Origin: Nelumbo lutea
Taxonomy: Eukaryota; Streptophyta; Magnoliopsida; Proteales; Nelumbonaceae
Assembly (NCBI GenBank): GCA_022828595.1
Contig: JAKGHH010000003.1
Coordinates: forward strand, 19,468,934-19,532,933
Direction of reading: 5' to 3'
Length of the DNA stretch: 64,000 nt
The notes beneath the pieces are model-generated. The model did not search any database. It was given only the letters and a program-made list of their open reading frames with translations, and was not told the origin of the DNA. The first letter of the stretch is position 1. Every line of letters starts with the position of its first letter. This document shows, one piece after another, positions 55,247-64,000 of the stretch. The position numbers and the translations under genes are program-made.

Positions 55247-56835
55247 TGATGTAACTGTTTTCGGCCACGTACCAATGTTTTGTGATGTAAAATTTTTTGG
55301 CTAAGTACCTCGTTATTTGACCCGGTGGTGGCATGCCTTAGTGATGAGCTACTTGGTGGTGAACTGCCTACTGGCGAACTGACTGGGGGCGAACTGCCTG
55401 GCGGTGAACTACCCGGTGGCGAACTGTCTGGTGGCGAATTGCCTGGTGGCGAGCTCCCTGGTGGCGAACTGCTTGGTGGTGAACTGCCTAGTGGCGAACT
55501 GCTTGGTGGTGAACTGCCTGGTGGTGAACTGCCTGGTAGCGAACTGCTTGGTGGCAAACTGCCTGGTGGCGAACTACCCGGTGGCGAGCTGCTCGGTGGC
55601 GAACTACCTGGTGGCGAATTGCCTGGTGGCGAACTGCCTGGTGGCGAACGGCCTGGTGACGAACTGCTTGGTGGCAAACTGCCTGGTGGTGAACTGCCCA
55701 GTGGTGAGCTGCTCGGTGGCAAACTGCCTGGTGGCGAACTGCTTGGTGGCGAATTGCCTGGTGGCGAACTGCCTGGTAGCGAACTGCCTACTAGGCAGCC
55801 GATGACTTAGAGAATGCTGGAGCTCCCTGGTGCGGTGCAATCCGACTGCCCTCAGCATGAGGTGGTCTTCTTTCCTTTGTAGGCAGCGGGAGCTGAGGGA
55901 CCTGCAAGAACTTCATCTTTTCCTCCTCTTTGTAGGTGGCGGGAGCTGAGGGACCTGCTAGAACTCCATCTTTTCCTCCTCTTTGTAGATGGCGGGAGCT
56001 GAGGGACCTCCGAGAACTCCATCTTTTCCTCCTCTTCGTAGGCGGCGGGAGCTGAAGGACCTGCGAGAACTGAATCAGAGGTCCCGGGGGTATTTTCCCG
56101 GTGGAGGCTCTCCGACGCTTAATTTAGCACTCTTATTGTATAGAGCTTTGAAGATAATATGAGAGAGCTAGAGAGCAGGGTTACTTCCCTTTTTTCATCC
56201 CCCTCCCCTTTTGGGGGTGAGGTCTTTATATACCGGAGTCCTCGCGAGTTAGGTGGGTGAAAAGCCTCCAAACGGTAAGACTCGTCGCATCCTGTCAGAA
56301 CTGGGGTACGGTGGTGGACTCCTCGAGGTCGTCAGGCTGGCACTTGTCAGGCGGCCAAGTCGGTGCCTGGGCCGGGTTGTTAGGGGGGCGCCTGCGTCAG
56401 TCGGCGGGTCAGTGTCTAGGCCAGGTCGTCAGGTCGACGCCTGTGTCAGTCAGCAGGTCAGTGTCTAGACCAGGTCGTCAAGCTGGCGCCTGTGTCAGTC
56501 GGCGGGTCAGTGTCTAGGCCAGGTTTGTCAGTGGGCGCCTTATGGGAGGCTTGGCCGGATCATGCGCTACGCTGGTCCAGGTCGGCCAGGTCGTGCAGGC
56601 CGCACGCCGCACACAGCTCGTGCAGGCCGTGCGCAGTTCGCGCAGGCCGCCCGCTAGGCCGCGCGCGCCGCGCAAGTCGCGTGTGCCACGTGCCGCGTAT
56701 AGGTCGCGCCAGGCCCGCAAGACTGGTGCCCGGGTGGGTCACCAACTTCGTAAGTTTGTTGGCTGGGTGTTTTCCTTGTTGTCACGAGGTGCCACGTGTC
56801 ACAATTTCACTGGAGGGCCAAATCTGCCCTAATCA
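55247..56835 (-). repeat. 5' LTR of the non-autonomous element
   Basis: 1,589 bp, collinear with 52896-54534. Its 15-bp array is shorter, and the 53-bp units (about 55875-56080) number four. The terminal CCCTAATCA differs by one base from CCCTCATCA in the other copy. Confidence 0.93.
55340..55793. repeat. 15-bp minisatellite, about 30 copies, in 5' LTR
   Basis: Same unit as in the partner LTR, but roughly four units shorter and with a different order of variants, so the array has changed since insertion. Confidence 0.93.
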
Positions 56836-56840
56836 TGTAG

Positions 56841-57306
56841 GACCATAGCGCTGATGGACTTGGCGTTTCAAGCCTTCCCATGAGATCTCTTCATGATTCT
56901 ACTTCAGGAATTGGAACCACAGTTGGGCGTCTCCCTCCAGATGAACTGACGCCGTCAGCACCTTTTCTTCCTCTAGAACTGCTTGCCACTCGAATATCTG
57001 CTCAGCTCTACAAAGCCAGTTTGCTGGATCTTCATTCCCATTATCGCGTGGGAATTCCAGTTTTGGACTTTTAGACATCGAACGTGGTGTGCTGCTGGAA
57101 CCAGTTGCCCGATCCCCAAACATCTTCAAGGGTGAACTTGATGCCTCCACTGTTTCCTTCCCTTTTGACCCTTCCAAACGATCAAATTTAGCTGAAAAGT
57201 TCTCTATCATCTGGTTCATCTTTTCCATTAACTGCTCATGACTAGCCACTGAAGACCTGACTTCTCCTTCGATTTGTGAGAAATGCCTCTCATAGTTGGG
57301 ATCCAT
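56841..57306 (-). pseudogene. Gag N-terminal part of outer gypsy element
   Basis: Starts MDPNYERHFSQIEGEV at 57306, five bases after the PBS; the frame is also open upstream, but that part is LTR. Coiled-coil-like LMEKMNQMIENFSAKFDRLE, a serine-rich stretch, then the capsid-type KLEFPRDNGNEDPANWLCRA, EEKVLTASVHLEGDAQLWFQ and QRYGP at the insertion joint. It continues at 52890. Confidence 0.85.
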
Positions 57307-57310
57307 AGTT

Positions 57311-57323
57311 GGCTCTGATACCA
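57311..57323 (-). other. PBS of outer gypsy element (initiator Met tRNA type)
   Basis: TGGTATCAGAGCC on the minus strand, three bases inside the LTR end. This is the standard initiator-methionine tRNA primer site of many plant retrotransposons. Confidence 0.92.
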
Positions 57324-57326
57324 GTT

Positions 57327-57655
57327 TGTCACGAGCCAGGGTCCGTGATCTCGTAACAGGTTTACTCACCATAAAAGGCAAGCCGGTTTTCACCGTAGAG
57401 GAAGGGGAAAACTTCTTCTTCCCTATGTTGCCATCTACCAAAGGATAAATGGGTTAGTTCGAGGGAACCCGACCTCCAATATAAGGTTTTTGGAAAGTTC
57501 AAGATGATCCATTTCATTAGAGAGTCCTCTCCTTATTCTCAGTAAATAAATTACTTACGTATAGGTTACGTTAACTATTCTAACAAATATTCAAACTGAA
57601 ACAAAGGTCCTTCTACTTTCAATACTGGTCCTCCGAAGTTCAATACGGCCGTTGA
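57327..57655 (-). repeat. 5' LTR of outer gypsy element
   Basis: Begins TGTCACGAGCC on the plus strand and matches 38431-38728; homology stops at GCCGTTG, where SAHH sequence begins. The terminal 50 bases seen in the other LTR are missing, so this end was trimmed. Confidence 0.85.
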
Positions 57656-58121
57656 GCCAAGATCACCTGCTCGCTCCACATAATCCAGACTGGTTTTGGT
57701 TCTGATCATGGATGTTGCTGCATTATCTTCACCACCCAGGACCAAACAACTGCTGCCATCACTCGCGACAACGCTTTCGTATTCACTTGGAAGGGGGAGA
57801 CCCTTCAGGAGTACGTACTGGTGTTGTACCAAGAGGGCACTCAACTGGGGTCCTGGTGCCTGGTGGTGCTCCCGAATCCCTAACGATGGTGACGCTACAT
57901 TGCCCATTCATGAGGGTGTGAAGGCATAAGAAGAGTACACCAAGACCAGAAAGTTGCTACATCCGTCTTTAACGGACGATACCGAGTTCTAAATCGTGCT
58001 CACGGTAATTAGTGATGGGTTGAAGATAGATCCGATGAAGAAGTATCATCACAAGATGAAGGACAGATTGGTCGGTGTTTCTATAGAGACAACCACCAGT
58101 GTCAAGAGGCTTTACCTGTAG
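57656..58121 (+). pseudogene. S-adenosylhomocysteine hydrolase pseudogene, 3' fragment
   Basis: Joins at AKIT-SLH-IQT, then after a small deletion [57 protein letters not shown], and the distal part DRLVGVS, TTSVKRLYL ending at a stop. These follow SAHH order exactly (family [66 protein letters not shown]). Frameshifts, a stop after VKA and the loss of the NAD-binding domain show a non-functional copy. With 38349-38411 it forms one SAHH copy split by the outer retrotransposon. No intron is visible, so a processed copy is possible but not proven. Confidence 0.85.
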
Positions 58122-59535
58122 AGAGTTTCAGAGCAGAGTGGGAAACCTTTCACTTTTATACCGGAACAACCATCAGTAAACTTGGGTCACATTTTCCATC
58201 GGTGGTGTAAACTTAAATTTACACCTAAAACAAACACAGCCAAATAGACTTATGTATATTTAAGTCTGTTTGACAGATATTAATTTGTTGTCCAAATCCT
58301 ACCACATGTCCATGCTCCGGAAGATCGCCTCCCACGACATGGTAAACTTGCTACCCATTCTATCCCTACAACACTCACTGAGATTATGACTAGAAGCATC
58401 AACATGAAGGAACTCTGCATCATTCACCATTGGAGAAGAGTAGAGAATTTGAAGCTATGCCTTATTTTAAAAGGAATAAAAGGACAAAATAGGATTTTAA
58501 AATTTTTAAATGAGTTAACATGTGATATTTCACTAATGGAGGGTATATTTAAGTCAACTTATGAGAATTCAAGATATACTGAAGTCTTTTACCCTAAAAT
58601 TTGGGTCAAGATTTGTCTAAGTACTCATTTGGGAGGGCTTTCATCCAATGATTTTTGGTATTATATGAGCTGAGAAACTCAAAACACTCTGAAGTCTGAA
58701 GTCATGTTTAGCACAAAAATTAGAAAGCCGCAAATGGGCTCACATGAACCAATAAACAAAAAAAAAAAAAAATCAACTTTCTGATCAAACTTAGGTAGCT
58801 TCTCTGAAGTGGCTCAGGCAAATTAAAGCAGAAGCCCTCCCTAATGGAGCCTAATGTATAGGGCAACGAGCTGGATCTAGAAAGCACTTTTCTCTTGCAG
58901 TTTTTCAAAGAACTACAATACAAATATCATTCTACCCTGAATCCACCAATCCCGAGTAAGCAGAGCCAAACCCACCAAGCCTAACCGACTCTACCATTTC
59001 CAGGTGAAAAAATCTAACCCATTCTCGAATTCAACCAAGCTCTTAAGTCTGATCTATGATAAGTTGGGCCTTAATCTATCTAATCTAATAAGTTGGGCTT
59101 CTGAACATCAGATTTCCAGGTGCAAATCTAGCCCATTGACGAATTCAACCAAGCGTTCAAGTCTGATCTATGATAAGTTGGTCCTTAATCGACAAACCCA
59201 AGGAGAGCCGGGGTATTTTGAAGTTTTTAATGAGTCCATGACTCCATGGCCGATTGTAAATATTGATATGCGAGGTCGGATGGTCCAACCGGTGAACAGT
59301 AAGCTTTCCGGTTTTAGATCAATCCGGTTCATATAAATGTTGACGTAATCACATAATAAAGCAATCTTTTTCTTTTTAAGTATTTTTAACAAGGATCTAA
59401 TAATGATTTAATTCTCATGTTTCTTTTACACCTATTAGTTTAACATATGGTTCAAAGTACCAACTCATATGATATCGCGAAATATGGCCAAGGTATTAAA
59501 CACTGAATATGACCATTTATCCTAAATTCCAGTAA
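58122..59535. other. Intergenic with a duplicated 115-bp block
   Basis: No gene. 58998-59090 and 59120-59185 are similar (GAATTCAACCAAGC, AAGTCTGATCTATGATAAGT), a decayed tandem duplication. Confidence 0.45.
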
Positions 59536-59538
59536 TTA

Positions 59539-59835
59539 GGGCCCGTTTGGTTCTAGTCGGAATCAGAATCAAAATCCTCCAGAATCGGAATTGGGATGGT
59601 CCACTCCCATAGTCTGTTCGGTTCAAACAGGAATGGGAATGGGAATTAAAATCAGTAGGAATGGGATCTCATTCCCAAGGGAGAGGCAGGGAATGTCCAT
59701 TCCATCAAATGGGGGAATATCATTGTAATAGGAATGGAAATGGGATTTCGATTCTGTCGAACCAAACAGTTGGAATCGGAATAGCCCATTCCGATTCCAA
59801 TTGTAGACCCCTATTCCCGCGAACCAAATGGGGCC
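59539..59835. mobile_element. Tourist-like (PIF/Harbinger) MITE
   Basis: 297 bp between TTA (59536-59538) and TTA (59836-59838). Inverted ends GGGCCCGTTTGGTTC and, reversed, GGCCCCATTTGGTTC match at 13 of 15 positions. Interior rich in GGAATGGGAAT motifs in both orientations. No transposase. Confidence 0.9.
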
Positions 59836-59838
59836 TTA

Positions 59839-60421
59839 GTGTTTTTAGAGACCCAAAAAACCAAAATGTATTGTATGATATGCATCTATACATTGTGAAA
59901 TTTCAAACCTTGACTTTAGCACTTGTGAAGTCAATGAAGATTCTACTTTGCTCTATATCCATGTGAAGAGATCAAGGTGGTGTTCCGTATAACGGATGTT
60001 TCTACTTGAAATGCTACCACATCAGCATTGGTTGAGACTGTTTTGAATTAAAATAGACATAAAATGGTTCTATTAGAAACATAAACCAGGGAGCATTTGC
60101 GATGAGATACCCATTTGAAGAAACAATCCAATGACCTAGTTCTTAATTGGCATCATATACGGCAATGTAGAGATATATTCTGGTGCTAACATATGCTAGT
60201 AAAGATGGATATACACCATTGAATATCCATAAACCCTACATCCAAAACAAAGGTTTTCTATTTTTTTCTTTTTAAATAACCATTGAATGATAAATAATAT
60301 ATTTGAGTTGCATCACATTCAATACAACCATTTCATTTAAAAGTTTTAGGTAGCCATACCCAAACAGAACACTGCACAAAACACTTGCTCACCAACCCCC
60401 TCAGCATAAGTACCCATCAAA
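59839..60421. other. Intergenic, no gene recognised
   Basis: AT-rich spacer with nothing assignable. Confidence 0.35.
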
Positions 60422-60430
60422 TAAATTTTA

Positions 60431-60953
60431 GGGTCATTTATTAAAACACCCATTATAGTTTCATGAATTTACTAAAACCTATCCTATAGTTTGTGTTTTA
60501 CTAAAGCATCATCTCCTATAATTTGTAATCAATTTAGTTAATGGACCTTTTATTAGATGAAAGTGGAAAATGACAGTTTTAACACTAGCTAACATCCACT
60601 AAAATAAATTTAATCAAAAGAAACTAAAAACAAAAATATTATTTTTGCCTCTAATAAAATACGGACAACCACTTTATTTTTCTCTATTTGGTCAAATTTG
60701 TTTTCTATACAAAAAATGTGTTAATGATACTTTTGGAATAAACAACCATTGATCTGTGCCCTTAAACATTTTTTGCTTAGTTTATAGGTGATCGTATTAC
60801 TATTTTCATATGACAAAACAAATAATTTTTAACAAAAGATTGATTAAATAATAGGTTACAAATTATAAGGGGTGTTTTAGTAAAATAAAAACTATAAAAT
60901 AAATTTAAATAAATCTATAAAATAATAGGAGGTATTGTTATAGTAAATGACCC
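60431..60953. mobile_element. Mutator-like MITE with about 120-bp inverted repeats
   Basis: 523 bp flanked by a perfect 9-bp duplication TAAATTTTA (60422-60430 and 60954-60962). The ends GGGTCATTTATTAAAACA and, reversed, GGGTCATTTACTATAACA continue as inverted repeats for about 120 bases, including CCTATAATTTGTAA on one side and CTTATAATTTGTAA on the other. Non-coding. Confidence 0.92.
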
Positions 60954-60962
60954 TAAATTTTA

Positions 60963-61900
60963 TATCAAAATGCGTGTATTGTGGTTTTTGACCTCAAATG
61001 GCCCAAGCGATTTCTATATCCACTCTTTATTAAATATCTTGATCAAGTATAAAATGACTAAAACAAGTATAAAATAGTCAAATTCAATCTACACTTAATT
61101 TCTTATCTCTCTCTCTCTCAGAGTCACAATTATTTTCTCTCACAAGTCACAATGATTACTACAAAGTCAAACTTACTTCAGTCAGCAAGCTTCCAACTGC
61201 CGAAGGGCAATGATGATTGATGACATATGACCATGTCCATTGAGTGTGACTCATTCGTTGAAAAATATAGCAATGCCAACGTGGCAAGTTTTGAGTCAAA
61301 CTTTTAGGTTGCCGCATGAAGTTAATCGATTTCCCTTTTTTTTTTTTTTTTTTTCTTCCTTAGGGTGTTCACTCTTTTCTGGTAAATGGACACTAAATGT
61401 TAGCTAGAAAGCCACAAAGAGAATAACTGCAAATTAAGGCATGCAACTATACAATGCAATATTCAAAATTCTAGCTTCCAATTTCCAAATCCATGGACAA
61501 GAATGGAATGGAAGAAGGTAAAAGTTTCTGCATTATTACTAAAATGAATTTGACAGCATCAAAATCATGTGATGAGTGATGACTGTGATGGTTCAGACTT
61601 GAGACTTTGAGAGGTTGTTGTTGGTAGCAGATTTCCCTGGCCCGTTAAATAATACATGCATGTAGGGGGGTAGGAGGTGAGTACCGAGTACCATTTGGCT
61701 GGCAGAATTATATTGAAGCTTGTTTTGGGTTAATTTGTCTCTGCTAACACCCGCCAAGAATTAATTAATGTCGGCACTTTATCCGAATCCTCTTCTTCCA
61801 AATAAATCATTGTTTATCGTTTAAATGGTCCCGATCATCTACTTAGGGCTTCTGTTCTGATTGCTCAAATAAATTACACCATACAGCCCGACAAGCAAGG
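60963..61900. other. Intergenic, no gene recognised
   Basis: AT-rich with CT runs (61107-61120) and a T run near 61337. Nothing assignable. Confidence 0.35.
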
Positions 61901-62231
61901 ATCGATCATCTTGCAATTCTCTCTCTCTCTGATATCCATCTAGCTTCCATCTGATAAAACCATGAAGAAGATGATAACCTAAATCGCAGAATTCTGAAAA
62001 GGAGGAGAATTCCGATGGGAGAAAAGTTATTCTCAAACTTGTATATCAAAGGGACGTCGGCTACAATATATATATATATATATATATATAAGTTACAAAG
62101 CAAAAAAATAGTAAGTCTAGTAATGGTCACCTCTATAATTTAGGACTTCTAATTATAGAAGATATTATACACTTTTAGTTATAGAGGATACTATACACCT
62201 TTCTATTAGCATACATTCTTATTACTCCCCC
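61901..62231 (-). mobile_element. Probable 3' LTR region of Ty1/copia element
   Basis: Lies directly beyond the purine tract TTGAGGGGGAGTAA (minus strand, about 62221-62234). It contains repeated TATACT/TATAG(A/G)GGA motifs and a (TA)n run at 62068-62091. A TG start near 62210 is likely; the far LTR end is not resolved because the partner LTR lies outside the window. Confidence 0.5.
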
Positions 62232-62792
62232 TCAAGTTGGAGCATGAGGATCCGAAATGCCCAATTTGCAAAGAAGAAATTGAAATTGGCACTTGCCAAG
62301 ACTTTTAGTGAAGAAATATGCTAACTGTAAATGTGATGGAAGATAATGCGGTAAGATTTTGCCAGAAAATAGCTTCTCATGTACGAAATGGCAATCCACT
62401 TTAATATGTTTAGTCCTCTCATGGAAAAACATGAGTGCTTGTAATGTGTAAAGCCGCATTATTGTCGCAGAAAAGATTAGTGGCTCCTAATTCCAGTATT
62501 AATAATTCACTTAATAATCTCCGCAAGCAGATCACTTTACTGGTAGCCATGGCCATGGCTCTATATTCCACTTCTGCCGAGGATCTATACACAGTGGATT
62601 GTTTCTTGCTCCTCCAAAGCATAGGGAAAAACCAAGCTGGAAGTACAAACTAGTCACTGATTTTCTGGTCAAAGGAAAACTTGCCCAATCTGCATCGCAA
62701 TATCCTTGCAATACCATATCATTCTCACCAGCAGTATACCTTGCCCTGGACATCCTTTGAGGTATCTCAGAATGCGTACTAGGTCGTTCCAA
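62232..62792 (-). pseudogene. Ty1/copia RNase H
   Basis: LQGYCDADWASFPLTRKSVT (first Asp pair), then in other frames SKKQSTVYRSSAEVEYRAMA (Glu), NLFCDNNAALHI (Asp) and ERTKHIKVDCHFVHEKL (His, Asp). The frame is broken several times. It ends just before the polypurine tract. Confidence 0.88.
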
Positions 62793-62980
62793 TGCTCAAC
62801 ACGGGGTTGCTGGACGAATTGGCTAAGCACATGAACAACATAAGTGATGTCGGGCCTCGTGATTGTTAAGTATAACAGTCATCCTACCAATCTTCGATAT
62901 TGATTTGGATAAGAATGAAAACTCCCATTGGCGTACCCAAAATGATGATTTTGTTCAATTGGGGTGTCTACGGGTTTGCA

Positions 62981-63655
62981 TCAAGTTTCTTTCAAAATGT
63001 CCAAAACAAACTTGCGTTGATTAAAAAATAGACCAGTAGTAGACTGAGCTACTTCTATTCCAAAGAAGTATTTCAAATTTCCCAAGTCCTTTATCTTGAA
63101 ACAACTATTGAGATACACCTTGAATTCTGCACATGTTTCTGAACTATTCCCAGCTAGTATAATACCATCAACGTACATCAAGAGATCAAGAAAGATGTTT
63201 CCCTTTCTATATATAAAAAGTGTACTTTCCGCAATGGATTGCTTGAAACCATACTCACGCAACGAGACTGCCAACTTTGCAAACCAGTTTTTAGAGGCCC
63301 ATTTTAGGCCGTACAAAGACTTTTGTAACCTGCATACTACATTTAGTTTTTCGGAACTGAAGCCTGGTAGGAATTTCATGTAAGTTTCTTCTTTGAGGTC
63401 ACCATGCAGAAACGCATTATTTACGTCCATCTGATGAAGTTCCCATCATTTTGTTACTGTCACTGCTAAAAAGACACAAATAGATACATGCTTTGTTATT
63501 GGAGCGAAAGTCTCTGTATAATCCTCTCCCCATTTTTTAGTAAAGCTTTGCACGACTAATCTGGCCTTGAAATGTTCAATGCTCCCTTCCGTTTTGTACT
63601 TAATTCTGTAGACCCATTTGCATCCGACCACTTTCTTCCTTGGGGGCAAACTCAC
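62981..63655 (-). pseudogene. Ty1/copia reverse transcriptase
   Basis: VVGCKWVYRIKYKTEGSIEH, ARLVVQSFTKKWGEDYTETF (63655-63446), then in a second frame MDVNNAFLHGDLKEETYMK, VCRLQKSLYGLKWASKNW and LMYVDGIILAG, with GNLKYFFGIEVAQSTTGLFF. The catalytic YVDD box reads YVDG, losing one essential Asp. A frameshift lies near 63440. Confidence 0.9.
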
Positions 63656-64000
63656 AAATTTTCATGTTTTGTTTTCTTCCAAGGCCTTAATCTCTTTGTC
63701 CATTGCCTTAATCCATCGTTCATCTTTGACTGCCTGTGCATAACTGGTTGGCTCATCATGAGAATCGATGGCCGCTAAGAAAGCTTTATGAGTTGTACTA
63801 AACTTACTATAGCAAATGTAGTGTATTAGGGAATGGGCCTTACATGCGGCCGCTTTTTGAACTTAGTTCACATTGGATGGTGGTAACAATGTGTCACACA
63901 CATAGTCTCCCAAATACCGAGGCAGTTTTCTTTCCCGTTGAGGTCGCTCCTGTCGCAAAACATATTGTTCATTTTCATTTCTTTGTGGTGTGTTCACTGC

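Larger units (their letters stand above)
52896..56835 (-). mobile_element. Non-autonomous LTR retrotransposon with minisatellite LTRs, 3.9 kb
   Basis: On the minus strand: 5' LTR 56835-55247, PBS TGGCGCCGTCTGTGGGAA (55244-55227), a 0.7-kb non-coding interior, PPT next to 54535, 3' LTR 54534-52896. The LTRs start TGATGAGGGC (3' copy) or TGATTAGGGC (5' copy) and end GTTACATCA. Flanks TATAG (52891-52895) and TGTAG (56836-56840) are a 5-bp duplication with one change. It encodes no gag or pol, and the PBS and PPT match the Tat-like element, which suggests mobilisation in trans by a Tat-type element. It interrupts the outer element's gag in frame. Confidence 0.92.
38431..57655 (-). mobile_element. 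Outer Ty3/gypsy element (initiator-Met PBS), carrying two nested insertions
   Basis: Minus-strand element: 5' LTR 57327-57655, PBS 57311-57323, gag from 57306, protease, RT, RNase H, integrase, PPT 38785-38799, 3' LTR 38431-38778. After removing the insertions at 38894-49393 and 52896-56835 (each with one TSD copy) it is about 4.8 kb, and its frame closes exactly across both joints: QRYGP-T-QYQDFFG in gag, and HPVFHVSLLKRHVG in the integrase C-terminus. It has its own stops and frameshifts. Its outer target duplication is not recognisable; some SAHH sequence is missing at the junctions. Confidence 0.92.
62232..64000 (-). mobile_element. Ty1/copia retrotransposon, 3' half of pol
   Basis: Minus-strand copia pol running off the right edge. 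From right to left: pre-RT HKAFLAAI region (about 63780), AVKDERWIKAMDKEIKALEE, RT, RNase H and the pol stop at 62232-62234. Order and wording are those of Ty1/copia. Stops and frameshifts are frequent, including a TGA replacing the Trp of the ENKTW motif near 63660. Confidence 0.92.

Noticed and set aside
57575..57907. 110-codon minus-strand frame across the outer LTR and SAHH fragment
   Set aside because: It straddles the LTR junction and is antisense to the SAHH homology; chance frame.

Overview
This is plant nuclear DNA, from a flowering plant. It carries a spliced brassinosteroid P450 gene, an intron-free PPR gene and dense layers of plant transposons (Ty3/gypsy, Ty1/copia, LINE, SINE, hAT, PIF/Harbinger and Mutator types), with long AT-rich spacers. 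The sequence alone does not fix the species. Only two host genes look intact: a P-class pentatricopeptide-repeat (PPR) organelle protein on the minus strand (5539-7197), and a nine-exon CYP85A-type brassinosteroid C-6 oxidase on the plus strand (24822-28775, 463 codons by my exon model). A broken S-adenosylhomocysteine hydrolase (SAHH) copy is split into two pieces 19 kb apart (38349-38411 and 57656-58121).

Layout. 1-2508 is a decayed Ty3/gypsy pol, itself cut by a 1-kb hAT-type element with an exact 8-bp duplication. 2.5-5.5 kb holds a LINE scrap and unassigned sequence; the PPR gene follows. 7.4-8.2 kb and 11.1-12.4 kb are two LTRs of one repeat family; the second is a solo LTR with a perfect 5-bp duplication. 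12.4-24.7 kb is gene-poor, with MITEs and simple repeats. The CYP85A gene lies at 24.8-28.8 kb, and a tRNA-derived SINE just 3' of its stop duplicated the AATAAA-containing stretch. 30.8-34.1 kb is a PIF/Harbinger transposon with remnants of both of its proteins; a Mutator-like element lies at 34.3-35.2 kb.

38.4-57.7 kb is a three-level nest. A minus-strand Ty3/gypsy element (initiator-Met-tRNA-type PBS) sits inside the SAHH copy. A 10.5-kb Tat-like gypsy element (38894-49393, TSD AGAAG) sits inside the outer element's pol, and a 3.9-kb non-autonomous LTR element (52896-56835, TSD TGTAG/TATAG) sits inside its gag. Taking out each insertion plus one TSD copy brings the outer reading frame back together exactly, which fixes the boundaries. 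The Tat-like element carries an antisense three-exon accessory gene with its own TATA box. The non-autonomous element has the same PBS and a near-identical polypurine tract as the Tat-like element. Its LTRs are built on a 15-bp minisatellite that is open in all frames and explains a crowd of spurious ORFs. 57.7-62.2 kb has two further MITEs, and 62.2-64.0 kb is the 3' part of a minus-strand Ty1/copia pol running off the window.

I found no evidence of a wholly new biological system. The most unusual items are the antisense spliced gene inside the Tat-like element and the minisatellite-LTR non-autonomous family that appears to share its replication signals.
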